NCBI RefSeq assembly: GCF_000813425.1
Contig: NZ_JWIB01000035.1
Coordinates: forward strand, 1 to 62,541
From: Sporosarcina sp. ZBG7A
GTDB lineage: Bacteria; Bacillota; Bacilli; Bacillales_A; Planococcaceae
DNA: 62,541 bases
Reading direction: 5' to 3'
In this document: one piece after another, positions 17,716 through 26,109 of the stretch
Position numbering within the stretch: position 1 is the first letter of the stretch
How the letters are laid out: every line of letters starts with the position of its first letter
Translations under genes and position numbers: made by a program
Notes under the pieces: model-generated
Told to the model about the DNA's origin: nothing
The model's input: only the letters and a program-made list of their open reading frames with translations
The model's database searches: none

Positions 17716-18774
17716 ATGAAACTTACAAAACTTAGAGAATTGCTGGTTGAAAAAGAACTGGATGCATTATTTGTTACGAGTGGCTATAATCGCCGATATA
17801 TGACAGGCTTTACAGGGACTGCAGGTGTTGCGATCATTTCTAATGACGACGCGGTATTCATTACCGATTTCAGATATATGGAGCAAGCAGCAGACCAAAT
17901 CAAAGATTTCCGCATTGTTCAACATGAAAAAACGATTATTGAAGAAGTTGCGCTACAAGTTGAGCAGATGAAGGTGCAACGTTTAGGGTTTGAAAAAGAA
18001 GATTTGACATTCGGGATGTATGAACTGTATAAAAGCAAAGTAACAGCTGAGCTGATCCCAACTGCAGGACTTGTTGAAAAACTCCGGATCATTAAGACAC
18101 CAGAAGAATTGGAAGTATTGAAGCAAGCCGCAAAAATTGCAGATGATGCATTTACACATATTTGTGGATTCATCAAAGCGGGCATGACGGAACTGGAAGT
18201 AGCGAACGAACTGGAGTTCTTCATGCGTAAACAAGGGGCGACTTCTTCGTCATTTGATACAATTGTCGCTTCGGGTATTCGAGGTGCACTTCCTCATGGT
18301 GTAGCAACCGACAAAAAAATAGAAACTGGAGAACTCGTGACATTGGATTACGGTGCGTTGTATAATGGATACATCTCCGACATAACGCGAACAGTGGCTG
18401 TCGGTGAACCATCGGAAAAAATGCGGGAAATCTATGAGATTACCCTTGCTGCGCAGAAACTGGCAGTTGAAGGCATCAAACCAGGGATGACCGGCATCCA
18501 AGCAGATGCGATTGCACGGGATTACATTGCTTCAAAAGGGTACGGTGAAGCGTTCGGCCATTCTACAGGTCACGGTATCGGTCTTGAGGTCCACGAAGCT
18601 CCTGGGCTGTCCTTCCGCTCTGAAACAGTACTTGAACCGAACATGACGGTTACTGCTGAACCAGGCATTTATTTGCCAGGTATCGGAGGCGTAAGGATCG
18701 AAGATGATCTTGTAATCACTGAAAATGGTTGTGAACGGTTAACTCACTGTACAAAAGAACTGCAAATTTTATAA
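17716..18774 (+). CDS. yqhT: Xaa-Pro aminopeptidase-like M24 peptidase (YqhT)
   Basis: A 352-residue M24 metallopeptidase. A creatinase-like N-terminal domain (about 1-125) precedes the pita-bread catalytic domain. Metal ligands are visible in [18 protein letters not shown] (two Asp), [16 protein letters not shown] (His), [10 protein letters not shown] (Glu) and GVRIEDDL (Glu). The start at 17716 is preferred because AAAGGA lies 10 bases upstream; ATG at 17707 overlaps the aroQ stop but has no room for a binding site. Confidence 0.92.
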   Translation: MKLTKLRELLVEKELDALFVTSGYNRRYMTGFTGTAGVAIISNDDAVFITDFRYMEQAADQIKDFRIVQHEKTIIEEVALQVEQMKVQRLGFEKEDLTFGMYELYKSKVTAELIPTAGLVEKLRIIKTPEELEVLKQAAKIADDAFTHICGFIKAGMTELEVANELEFFMRKQGATSSSFDTIVASGIRGALPHGVATDKKIETGELVTLDYGALYNGYISDITRTVAVGEPSEKMREIYEITLAAQKLAVEGIKPGMTGIQADAIARDYIASKGYGEAFGHSTGHGIGLEVHEAPGLSFRSETVLEPNMTVTAEPGIYLPGIGGVRIEDDLVITENGCERLTHCTKELQIL

Positions 18775-18794
18775 GAGCTATTGGAGGAAACAAG

Positions 18795-19352
18795 ATGATT
18801 TCAGTAAACGATTTTAAAACAGGATTGACAATCGAAGTAGACGGCGATATTTGGCGCGTTATGGAATTCCAACACGTTAAGCCAGGAAAAGGCGCTGCGT
18901 TTGTCCGTTCGAAATTACGTAATTTACGTTCAGGTAACGTGAACGAGAAGACTTTCCGTGCTGGAGAGAAAGTAGCGAAAGCACAAATTGACAATAAACG
19001 TATGCAGTATCTTTATGCAAACGGTGACGATCACGTATTTATGGATAACGAAAGTTTCGAGCAAATCGAACTGCCTACAAAGCAAATTGAAGAAGAATTG
19101 AATTACTTGAAAGAAAACATGGAAGTGCACGTCATTCAATACAAAGAGGAAGTACTTGGCGTAGAAGTACCTGCAACGGTTGTACTTGAAGTTGCTGAAA
19201 CTGAACCTGGTATTAAAGGAGATACAGCGAGTGGCGGATCGAAGCCTGCGAAGCTAGAAACAGGCCTTACCGTACAAGTTCCGTTCTTCGTAAACATTGG
19301 CGATAAACTCATCATTAATACTGGTGAAGGAGAATATGTGTCCCGCGCATAA
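18795..19352 (+). CDS. efp: Elongation factor P
   Basis: A 185-residue three-domain protein that rescues ribosomes stalled on polyproline. The loop [11 protein letters not shown] carries Lys32, the residue that is modified in B. subtilis with 5-aminopentanol. The C-terminal signature from [13 protein letters not shown] to GEYVSRA is complete. GGAGGAAAC precedes the start. A strong terminator after it separates efp from the spoIIIA genes. Confidence 0.97.
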   Translation: MISVNDFKTGLTIEVDGDIWRVMEFQHVKPGKGAAFVRSKLRNLRSGNVNEKTFRAGEKVAKAQIDNKRMQYLYANGDDHVFMDNESFEQIELPTKQIEEELNYLKENMEVHVIQYKEEVLGVEVPATVVLEVAETEPGIKGDTASGGSKPAKLETGLTVQVPFFVNIGDKLIINTGEGEYVSRA

Positions 19353-19388
19353 TCTCTAATGTATTGAAAACCTATATAAGTAACCTCT

Positions 19389-19429
19389 AAAACGCTTGCC
19401 CATTCACATCGAATGGGCAAGCGTTTTTC
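19389..19429 (+). terminator. Strong terminator after efp
   Basis: A perfect 17-bp stem (19389-19405 with 19411-19427) with a 5-base loop and T-rich end. Confidence 0.88.
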
Positions 19430-19456
19430 ATATTGTCTGAAGCACATGCGTATAGT
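19428..19456 (+). promoter_or_regulatory. Candidate sigma-E promoter of spoIIIA
   Basis: TCATATT (19428-19434) matches the sigma-E -35 consensus, and CGTATAGT (19449-19456) matches 5 of 8 positions of CATACAAT after a 14-base spacer, which is in the range used by this mother-cell sigma factor. It lies just downstream of the efp terminator and 23 bases before spoIIIAC. Confidence 0.45.
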
Positions 19457-19478
19457 GAAACAGGAGGAGGATCGCCGG

Positions 19479-19688
19479 ATGGAACTGAATGATTTATTGC
19501 GAATTGCCGGCATCGGACTAGTTATCGGTTGTTTGCACATCTTTTTCGAACAGACAGGAAAGAAAGAGTTCTCTTTTTTCTTATTTTTCATTGCGTATTT
19601 GTACATCGCAGTAGAAATGATTCGCTTTTTAAAGATTTTCTTTACTGAGATTTCTGAGTTTTTCCAATGGCTCTCTTTGGCAATGTAA
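19479..19688 (+). CDS. spoIIIAC: Stage III sporulation protein AC
   Basis: A 69-residue membrane protein (MELNDLLRIAGIGLVIGCLH...EQTGKKEF...) aligning by eye with SpoIIIAC over its full length of about 68 residues. Two hydrophobic helices flank the conserved Q-x-GKKE loop. It is a part of the SpoIIIA–SpoIIQ channel linking mother cell and forespore. CAGGAGGAGG precedes the start. In B. subtilis spoIIIAA (ATPase) and spoIIIAB precede it; here efp does. Confidence 0.85.
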   Translation: MELNDLLRIAGIGLVIGCLHIFFEQTGKKEFSFFLFFIAYLYIAVEMIRFLKIFFTEISEFFQWLSLAM

Positions 19689-20065
19689 TGGCACTCCTTT
19701 TTCAATTACTCGTCGTTTTCTTGTTGCTGCTCGTTATCCGTTTTGCAGTCCCGCAGTTACATCCGATCTTGTATAGTGCCTTGTTTCTATTTGTTCTTGC
19801 TTATATCATGATGAACGTTTTGATCCCATTTATTAAAAAATTAAGCGATATTTTTCACGGTGTACCTGAGCCATATGGGCAACTTCTGTTGGTCAGCGCG
19901 TTTTTGTTTTTTATTTCCGAATCGATTACGCAACATTTGTCTGAATCCGGATATTCGTCGCTCGCGAACTTAGCTCAATTTGTAGTCAAAATTGCTATCC
20001 TGTCCTTCTGGCTGCCTGAGCTTGTCAATCTCATACAGACACTCACTGCGCTCATTTCGCCGTGA
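19688..20065 (+). CDS. spoIIIAD: Stage III sporulation protein AD
   Basis: A 125-residue protein made mostly of four hydrophobic segments, close to the usual SpoIIIAD length of about 133. The segment SESITQHLSESGYSSLANLAQFVVKIAIL corresponds to the AEFGAQLTKDAGQGAIASKIELAGKIL region of B. subtilis AD. The ATG overlaps the spoIIIAC stop (TAATG); another in-frame ATG lies 21 bases upstream. It belongs to the membrane core of the sporulation channel. Confidence 0.8.
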   Translation: MALLFQLLVVFLLLLVIRFAVPQLHPILYSALFLFVLAYIMMNVLIPFIKKLSDIFHGVPEPYGQLLLVSAFLFFISESITQHLSESGYSSLANLAQFVVKIAILSFWLPELVNLIQTLTALISP

Positions 20066-20072
20066 ATGGGGG

Positions 20073-20975
20073 ATGATTACCATACTCGATTTTCTGCAAT
20101 CACTAATTAGTGGCTTGCTATATAGCTTCATTGTCGTAATTATCATTGCGCTATTGGCGACAGTATTGAATTATCTATTCCCCTCATTCTCGGAGTGGAC
20201 AAAGCAATTACTTTATATCGTGATAATTCTAGTAGTTTTACGTCCGGCATTTGAGCAACTCTTGCTGATCCAACAACTCATGAAGTCGATAGCCATGTTA
20301 TTTGTTACGAGCTATCCGGTTTTAACTGCAGGCATGGCTATCTCGGGAAATGCACTGAGCCTTCTCAACTTCCAGCCTGCTCTGCTGTTGTTTGCAAATG
20401 GTGCTGTGTTTTTCGCTGATAGATTGTTGTTGCCCTTGGTCACTGCTGCGTTGCTGTTTGATATCGTTACCCGGCTGAATCCTCTCATTTCGTATTCAAA
20501 GCTTTCGGACATGCTGCGGACAACATTATTAGCTGTTGTTTCATCAATTGTTGCGGCCTACTCGATTTTCATAACTGCTGGAGGAGCGGTTTCTTGGGGA
20601 ATTTCAGAAGCAGCAAGTGAGCCTCTGAAGGAATTGATTCGACAGAACATTCCGTTCGTCGGATCATTTGTAACAGACAGCATGGGGACACTTGGCCGGT
20701 ATTCATCAGGGGCAGGAGTTATGGTGGGAGGCTGGCTACTAGTAACATTGTGGGGGATTGCCATCCTACCTGTCGTGCAGACGTTGCTTTTGGCCTTTTT
20801 ATATCGATGGTGTGCAGCGCTGATCGAACCGTTCACTTCATCTGAGTTATCTGACGTATTGGATGATATCGGCCGATCTCTATTCGTGTTATGCGCTATT
20901 ACATTTCTAATGATTTTTGCTTTTGTTTATACAGTTCTATTTTTTATCGTTTACGTGAAGCTTTCAATGACTTAA
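20073..20975 (+). CDS. spoIIIAE: Stage III sporulation protein AE, shortened
   Basis: A 300-residue polytopic membrane protein with about seven helices. By order and topology it is SpoIIIAE, the largest membrane component of the channel. B. subtilis SpoIIIAE is about 399 residues with an N-terminal signal peptide and a long first extracellular part. Here roughly 100 residues are missing, mainly at the N-terminus. ATG at 20073 follows the run of G directly; no other standard start fits in frame. Confidence 0.75.
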   Translation: MITILDFLQSLISGLLYSFIVVIIIALLATVLNYLFPSFSEWTKQLLYIVIILVVLRPAFEQLLLIQQLMKSIAMLFVTSYPVLTAGMAISGNALSLLNFQPALLLFANGAVFFADRLLLPLVTAALLFDIVTRLNPLISYSKLSDMLRTTLLAVVSSIVAAYSIFITAGGAVSWGISEAASEPLKELIRQNIPFVGSFVTDSMGTLGRYSSGAGVMVGGWLLVTLWGIAILPVVQTLLLAFLYRWCAALIEPFTSSELSDVLDDIGRSLFVLCAITFLMIFAFVYTVLFFIVYVKLSMT

Positions 20976-20996
20976 GTGAAAAAGGGGGAATTCGAA

Positions 20997-21154
20997 ATGG
21001 CAAATTTCTAATAGGAGTTGTCCTGATTTCGGTTCTCTCGGGGGTTTTGTCTATGATGATGCCAGAATCCAGAAAAGAAGAATTCGGCTATTTGGCTAAA
21101 CTTGCTGCTGGAATGTGGTTGCTACTGAATATCTTTTCCTTTCTCAGGTTATAG
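20997..21154 (+). pseudogene. spoIIIAF: Stage III sporulation protein AF remnant
   Basis: The frame ending at 21154 encodes two membrane helices, with MMMPESRKEEFGYLAKLAAG between them, matching the membrane part of SpoIIIAF (about 206 residues in B. subtilis). The soluble domain is absent. A well-placed AAAGGGGG site precedes ATG at 20997, but that ATG runs into a stop after four codons; one extra T in the TTT run at 21005-21007 would join it to the AF frame. It is either a frameshifted remnant, a sequencing error, or a short protein using a non-standard start. Confidence 0.55.
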
Positions 21155-21232
21155 GAACAGGAAATCGTGCATACATTGTTTCATAGATGAACAGGCCCCC
21201 GGTCCTAAACAGACAGATGGAATGGTGATGTC

Positions 21233-21664
21233 ATGCAAAAACCGACTGGGAAAATGCAAGTGATCCTATTCATAGCGATCACGGTTCTCGTATTCATCTT
21301 ACTCAATCCACCCTGGAAATCAGAAGGAACGACGTCCGGGAAGTCAAATGAAAAGGAGGGGAATACAGAAGCGGCAGCACTTGAAACAGCGTTGAAAAAG
21401 ATTGATGGAGTGGGGGAGGTTTCCATATACCTTCATCCTCCTAAGGGAGCAAAAGAACAATCACCGCTTTCTGATTACTTCACAAAGTCAGCGGACTCCA
21501 ACACAAACGAAGCGACGGGTGTACTTGTTGTGGCGGAAGGAGCCGGGAATCCTGGTCTCAAATCTGAACTCACAAGGATATTGTCTGCTGTCCTTCAAGT
21601 ACCAGAACATCGAATTGTTATCGTGGAAATGACCAAAAGGGGGAACTATGATGAGAACAAATAA
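21233..21664 (+). CDS. spoIIIAG: Stage III sporulation protein AG, shortened
   Basis: A 143-residue protein with one N-terminal membrane helix (about 8-24) and a ring-building-type domain. IDGVGEVSIYL and ATGVLVVAEGAGNPGLKSELTRILSAVLQVPEHRIVI match the two conserved ends of SpoIIIAG. B. subtilis AG is 229 residues; the large beta-rich insert between those ends, which forms the wide ring, is mostly missing. The binding site is weak. Confidence 0.8.
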   Translation: MQKPTGKMQVILFIAITVLVFILLNPPWKSEGTTSGKSNEKEGNTEAAALETALKKIDGVGEVSIYLHPPKGAKEQSPLSDYFTKSADSNTNEATGVLVVAEGAGNPGLKSELTRILSAVLQVPEHRIVIVEMTKRGNYDENK

Positions 21665-22196
21665 ACGAACAGTTTGGTTTTTAACACTAATGAGCCTTGT
21701 TGCTGTCATCTCGATTTACTATATTAAAGAGAAAGCACCAATGCCTTTCGACGGAATCTCCATTTTTTCAAGTGATATGACTGAAACGGCTGAAGTCCCG
21801 AAAAAGGGTTCATCCGATAAGCAAACGCCGGTGTTTGCAACGTCGTATCTATTTGAAGAGATGCGGATGGCTGTCCGTGATGAGCGTAGCAAAATATCAG
21901 AACAACTGAATGCTAAGATGACATCCCCTGATTATACAGCTGAAGAGAAAAACGAAGCATTCGACGAAATGTCCGAGCTTAATAAACGGGATTCCGCGGA
22001 AGCGTTATTAGAATTACAAATCAAGGCGCTCGGATATCCAGAAGCATTTGTCCGAACAGAAAACGGAGAAGTGAAGGTAACTGTTCTCTCAACTGAAGGG
22101 CATTCTGCTAAATTGGCAGATGAAATCACACAATATGTTCTAGCAAGTTGGGACGATGCTAAAAAAGTACAAGTCGATTTCACAGGCAACCAGTAA
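21651..22196 (+). CDS. spoIIIAH: Stage III sporulation protein AH
   Basis: A 181-residue protein with an N-terminal membrane helix (about 8-25), a linker, and a YscJ/FliF-like ring domain (about 80-181) with conserved-looking LLELQIKALGYPEAFVRTENGEVKVTV. SpoIIIAH is the mother-cell partner of forespore SpoIIQ. The start follows AAAGGGGG with 7 bases, and an ATG one codon upstream is possible. It is the best preserved member of the operon, but still about 35 residues shorter than in B. subtilis. Confidence 0.88.
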   Translation: MRTNKRTVWFLTLMSLVAVISIYYIKEKAPMPFDGISIFSSDMTETAEVPKKGSSDKQTPVFATSYLFEEMRMAVRDERSKISEQLNAKMTSPDYTAEEKNEAFDEMSELNKRDSAEALLELQIKALGYPEAFVRTENGEVKVTVLSTEGHSAKLADEITQYVLASWDDAKKVQVDFTGNQ

Positions 22197-22202
22197 TCTG
22201 TT

Positions 22203-22229
22203 AAAGGCCCAAAATCCGGGTCTTTTTTT
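22203..22229 (+). terminator. Terminator after spoIIIAH
   Basis: An 8-bp stem with one G-U pair (22203-22210 with 22218-22225), 7-base loop, then T run. Confidence 0.7.
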
Positions 22230-22269
22230 CTGTTTACATGTTTTTTAGAGGGGAAATGGGGGTTAACTA

Positions 22270-22298
22270 TTTCAAAATCCTTAAAAAACGTCTACTAT
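22270..22298 (+). promoter_or_regulatory. Sigma-A promoter of accBC
   Basis: TTTCAA (22270-22275), 17-base spacer, TACTAT (22293-22298). No FapR operator was recognised around it. Confidence 0.55.
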
Positions 22299-22347
22299 AG
22301 AGAATGAGGGTGTAAAACAAAACTTTATGGAGTCAGGAGAATCGTTC

Positions 22348-22875
22348 ATGTTAAAGATTCAAGAAATTAGAGAAATTATTAAACTTATCGATCAGTCTTC
22401 AATCGACAAATTTACGTATGAAGCAGATGGGGCTAAAATTAAAATTGTAAAAAGCAATACAACTGCAACAGCTATGGCACCGGTTCAAGTTCAAATGCCA
22501 GTACCGGATGTTCAAGATTCCACTTCAGGAGCACAGGTTGTTCAACAAGCTGTACCAGAAACTGTAGAGGCACCTAAACAAGTGGCGAAGCCGGTTGCAG
22601 AACCTGCAGCTGAAGTAAAAGCTGCTGATCCATCATTAAAGAGTATCGTATCTCCAATGGTCGGTACGTTCTATAAGTCATCATCTCCAGAAGCAGCAGC
22701 ATTTGTTCAAGTGGGACAGAAGGTTGGAACTGAAGATGTTGTCTGTATCGTAGAAGCTATGAAGCTTTTCAACGAAATTGAAGCAGAAGTATCTGGTGAA
22801 ATTGTTGAAATCCTTGTTAAAGATGGACAGCTCGTTGAGTACGGGCAGCCACTTTTCCTTGTAAAAGAAAATTAA
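22348..22875 (+). CDS. accB: Biotin carboxyl carrier protein of acetyl-CoA carboxylase
   Basis: A 175-residue protein with an N-terminal [14 protein letters not shown] segment, a Pro/Ala-rich linker (about 40-95) and a biotinyl domain ending the protein. The biotinylated lysine is K139 in VEAMKLFN. It carries CO2 for malonyl-CoA synthesis. The start follows CAGGAGA. It is the first gene of an accB-accC-yqhY unit. Confidence 0.96.
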   Translation: MLKIQEIREIIKLIDQSSIDKFTYEADGAKIKIVKSNTTATAMAPVQVQMPVPDVQDSTSGAQVVQQAVPETVEAPKQVAKPVAEPAAEVKAADPSLKSIVSPMVGTFYKSSSPEAAAFVQVGQKVGTEDVVCIVEAMKLFNEIEAEVSGEIVEILVKDGQLVEYGQPLFLVKEN

Positions 22876-22889
22876 AGGGGGAATGGACG

Positions 22890-24242
22890 ATGAAGAAAAT
22901 TCTAATCGCAAATCGCGGTGAAATTGCCGTACGTATTATCCGTGCATGTAAGGAGCTCGGTCTGGAAACAGTAGCTGTTTACTCTGAAGCCGATCGAGAT
23001 GCATTGCATGTAAAAATTGCCGATGAAGCGTTTTGCATCGGACCCAAACTCTCAAAAGACAGTTACTTGAACTTTTCAAATATCATAAGTGTTGCTAAAA
23101 TGACAGATTGTGATGGAATCCATCCAGGCTATGGTTTCCTTGCTGAAAACGCAAGCTTCGCTGAAATGTGCGAAGAAGTAAATATTGAGTTTGTCGGCCC
23201 TACTTCTGATGCGATTGCACGTATGGGAACGAAAGACGTGGCTCGTGAAACTATGCGTCTAGCAGGTGTTCCAATTGTGCCTGGATCTGACGGTCTAGTT
23301 GCTGATGAAGAGGAAGCGCTTACGGTTGCTGAAGAAATCGGTTTCCCAGTTATTATTAAAGCAACGGCTGGCGGCGGTGGAAAAGGAATCCGTGTAGCAC
23401 GTGATCCGGAGGAACTTAAAAAAGGTATCAAGATTACGCAGAAAGAAGCTGCAGCTGCGTTTGGTAACCCTGGGGTTTATCTTGAGAAGTTCATTGAAGT
23501 ATTCAGACACGTTGAAATTCAAGTATTGGCGGACAAGCATGGCAACACAGTTCACCTAGGTGAACGTGATTGTTCCATTCAGCGCCGTATGCAGAAGTTA
23601 GTAGAAGAAGCACCATCTCCGGCGCTAACTCCTGAATTGCGCAAGGAAATGGGACAAGCAGCTGTGAAAGCGGCAGAAGCCGTTGATTATAGAGGTGCTG
23701 GTACTGTTGAATTCATCTTCGATCACATCAACAAGAAGTTCTACTTCATGGAAATGAATACGAGAATCCAGGTAGAACACCCTGTAACTGAAATGATCAC
23801 GGGAATTGACCTAATTCAGCAACAGTTGAAAGTTGCAGCAGGTGAAAAGCTACCTTTCAAACAAAAAGACATTAAAATTAATGGCTGGTCAATCGAGTGC
23901 CGCATCAACGCGGAAAATCCAGAGAAAAACTTCATGCCGTCTCCAGGTACGGTTGAAATGTATCTTCCACCAGGTGGAAATGGAGTTCGTGTAGATTCAG
24001 CAGTTTATCCAGGATACAAAATTCCGCCGTTTTATGACTCGATGGTAGCGAAACTGATTGTTCATGCAGACACTCGTGAAGAAGCAGTTGCACGAATGAA
24101 ACGTGCTCTAGATGAATTTGTAGTAGAAGGGGTTAAAACAACCATTCCTTTCCACTACAATCTTATGAAAAATGATGTGTTTAAATCAGGGGACTTTGAC
24201 ACGAAGTTTCTTGAAAAATATGATGTCATGAATTTAAACTAA
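22890..24242 (+). CDS. accC: Acetyl-CoA carboxylase, biotin carboxylase subunit
   Basis: A 450-residue ATP-grasp enzyme that carboxylates biotin on Acc[20 protein letters not shown] opens the protein. The glycine-rich ATP loop is at about 162-169 (AGGGGKGI), and [15 protein letters not shown] carries catalytic residues. It might also serve the acyl-CoA carboxyltransferase at 55.1 kb, for which no biotin partner is present here. Confidence 0.96.
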   Translation: MKKILIANRGEIAVRIIRACKELGLETVAVYSEADRDALHVKIADEAFCIGPKLSKDSYLNFSNIISVAKMTDCDGIHPGYGFLAENASFAEMCEEVNIEFVGPTSDAIARMGTKDVARETMRLAGVPIVPGSDGLVADEEEALTVAEEIGFPVIIKATAGGGGKGIRVARDPEELKKGIKITQKEAAAAFGNPGVYLEKFIEVFRHVEIQVLADKHGNTVHLGERDCSIQRRMQKLVEEAPSPALTPELRKEMGQAAVKAAEAVDYRGAGTVEFIFDHINKKFYFMEMNTRIQVEHPVTEMITGIDLIQQQLKVAAGEKLPFKQKDIKINGWSIECRINAENPEKNFMPSPGTVEMYLPPGGNGVRVDSAVYPGYKIPPFYDSMVAKLIVHADTREEAVARMKRALDEFVVEGVKTTIPFHYNLMKNDVFKSGDFDTKFLEKYDVMNLN

Positions 24243-24260
24243 GGAAGGAGGCGCGCTGAT

Positions 24261-24659
24261 ATGGCTGAAAAAGCGAATTCTTTTATTGAAGCAAACTCCT
24301 CTGCAAACGAGAGCCTTGGCCAGATTGAGCTCGCTCCTGAAGTTCTGGAAGTTATTATTGGAATCGCAACTTCTGAAGTGCAAGGGATTGCGATGACTTC
24401 AGGAAACTTTGCAACTGGTGTTGCAGAACGACTTGGGAAAGTCATGCATGGTAAAGGCGTGAAAACTGACTGGGTAGATAACAAACTCATTATTGACGTC
24501 TTTTGTATCGCAGAAGAAGGTCAACTTATTCCTCAAGTAGCTGCAAATGTGCAGAAAAAGATTAAAGAAGCGGTGTATCATATGACTTCGATTGAAACAG
24601 GAGAAGTCAATGTACACGTAACTGGAATCCGTTCTGAAGTGAATTCAGTGACAGAATGA
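24261..24659 (+). CDS. yqhY: Asp23/Gls24 family protein YqhY
   Basis: A 132-residue Asp23/DUF322 protein (LGQIELAPEVLEVIIGIATSE... and VNVHVTGI). In B. subtilis YqhY is linked genetically to acetyl-CoA carboxylase control and is encoded right after accC, as here. The start follows AAGGAGG, 18 bases after accC, and the gene ends in a terminator. Confidence 0.9.
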   Translation: MAEKANSFIEANSSANESLGQIELAPEVLEVIIGIATSEVQGIAMTSGNFATGVAERLGKVMHGKGVKTDWVDNKLIIDVFCIAEEGQLIPQVAANVQKKIKEAVYHMTSIETGEVNVHVTGIRSEVNSVTE

Positions 24660-24661
24660 CG

Positions 24662-24689
24662 AAAAGCATCATCTTCGGATGATGCTTTT
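24662..24689 (+). terminator. Terminator after yqhY
   Basis: A perfect 12-bp stem (24662-24673 with 24678-24689) closed by a TTCG tetraloop. Confidence 0.82.
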
Positions 24690-24722
24690 GCCTATTGTGA
24701 CTGTATCTTCATACTGCATTTG

Positions 24723-24731
24723 TGCTATGAT
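24723..24731 (+). promoter_or_regulatory. Extended -10 promoter of nusB
   Basis: TGCTATGAT (24723-24731) combines TG with a TATGAT -10 element. No good -35 is visible, as allowed for extended -10 promoters. Confidence 0.4.
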
Positions 24732-24769
24732 AAAGCCTAATCGAACCAGTGACGAAGGAGACAAATTGT

Positions 24770-25156
24770 ATGAAACGAAGAGAAGCGAGAGAAAAAGCGG
24801 TTCAGACCCTTTTCCAGCTTGATGGAACAACACTGCCTGTAGATGAGGCAATTAGCTATATTACTGAAGGACCAATCGATTCTTTTTACGAAATGCTGGT
24901 AAAAGGAACACGTGACAAGCAAGAATCTATTGATGAAGTGCTAACTGGAAAACTAGAGAATTGGTCGTTGGAGAGACTTCCGAAAATTGAACGGACTGTA
25001 CTACGACTTGCAGTATACGAGTTACTGTATAACGAGGACGTTCCACACAGAGTAGCAGTGAACGAAGCAATTGAACTTTGTAAAACATTTGGAGACGAAA
25101 AATCAGGACGATTTGTTAATGGTGTACTGTCGAAATTTGACCAACAAAGGATGTGA
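24770..25156 (+). CDS. nusB: Transcription antitermination factor NusB
   Basis: A 128-residue helical RNA-binding protein that works with NusE (S10) on rRNA antitermination. It begins [18 protein letters not shown] and has the conserved C-terminal [19 protein letters not shown] segment. The start follows GAAGGAG. The gene overlaps the upstream in-frame GTG of folD, so the two are probably translated together. Confidence 0.95.
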   Translation: MKRREAREKAVQTLFQLDGTTLPVDEAISYITEGPIDSFYEMLVKGTRDKQESIDEVLTGKLENWSLERLPKIERTVLRLAVYELLYNEDVPHRVAVNEAIELCKTFGDEKSGRFVNGVLSKFDQQRM

Positions 25157-25161
25157 CGAAT

Positions 25162-26022
25162 TTGTCAAGTGTACTCATAGATGGAAAAGCGATCGGCGCA
25201 AAAATTCGAGAAGAGATTAAAATAGACGTGGACCGACTCATTGAAAGAGGATGTCGTCCAGGTCTTGCTGTTGTCCTCGTGGGAGAAGACCAAGCATCTC
25301 GTACATATGTGAAGAATAAGGAGAAATCCAGTACTGCAGCAGGTATGAAATCTGAAATGATTGAGTTGCCGATTACTGTGAGTCAGAAAGACTTGCTGGA
25401 TACCGTTGAACGACTCAATAACGATCCAACAATTCACGGAATTCTTGTCCAATTGCCATTACCGCCTCATATCGATGAGAACAAAGTAATCCGCTCTATT
25501 TCCCCTAAAAAAGATGTAGATGGTTTTCATCCGGAAAACGTTGGGAAAATGATTATTGGACAAACATCATATGTTTCATGCACACCTGCAGGTATTTTAG
25601 AATTACTTAAACATACGGGTACTGATATATCCGGAAAACATGCGGTAATTGTTGGTCGCAGTAATATTGTTGGAAAGCCTATGGGGCAATTGCTTCTTCA
25701 AAAAGATGCAACAGTCACCTATTGCCATTCTAAAACCGAAGACTTGGTGTCATTTACACGTCAAGCGGATATATTGATAGTTGCAATTGGGCAGGCAAAA
25801 TACATTACGGCTGAGCATATTAAAGCAGGTGCAACAGTGATTGACGTTGGTATGAATCGTGATGAAAATGGGAAACTATGTGGCGATGTCGATTTCGAGA
25901 GCGTCAAAGAGAAAGCAGGTGCACTAACACCTGTCCCTGGTGGTGTCGGTCCCATGACTGTAACCATGTTACTGAAAAACACGTTGAAGAGTGCGCAATT
26001 AGCGTGCAGTAATTATATTTAA
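25162..26022 (+). CDS. folD: Methylene-THF dehydrogenase/cyclohydrolase FolD
   Basis: A 286-residue bifunctional enzyme interconverting 5,10-methylene-THF and 10-formyl-THF with [13 protein letters not shown] contains the catalytic Tyr and Lys, followed by VQLPLPPH, the Rossmann loop [11 protein letters not shown], and [13 protein letters not shown] at 25162 lies about 10 bases after AAAGGA and was preferred over GTG at 25153, which is too close to that site. It uses the product of the glycine cleavage system. Confidence 0.95.
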   Translation: MSSVLIDGKAIGAKIREEIKIDVDRLIERGCRPGLAVVLVGEDQASRTYVKNKEKSSTAAGMKSEMIELPITVSQKDLLDTVERLNNDPTIHGILVQLPLPPHIDENKVIRSISPKKDVDGFHPENVGKMIIGQTSYVSCTPAGILELLKHTGTDISGKHAVIVGRSNIVGKPMGQLLLQKDATVTYCHSKTEDLVSFTRQADILIVAIGQAKYITAEHIKAGATVIDVGMNRDENGKLCGDVDFESVKEKAGALTPVPGGVGPMTVTMLLKNTLKSAQLACSNYI

Positions 26023-26058
26023 GAAAGCGGCTGATGCCGTTACATAGAATACAACAGT

Positions 26059-26089
26059 GCTGTTTCTTGTAAGTGAGAGACAGCTTTTT
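26059..26089 (+). terminator. Weak terminator or attenuator before xseA
   Basis: An 8-bp stem with one G-U pair (26059-26066 with 26077-26084) followed by TTTTT. It lies 20 bases before the xseA start. Confidence 0.5.
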
Positions 26090-26109
26090 ATACGCAGGAG
26101 GGGAATTCG

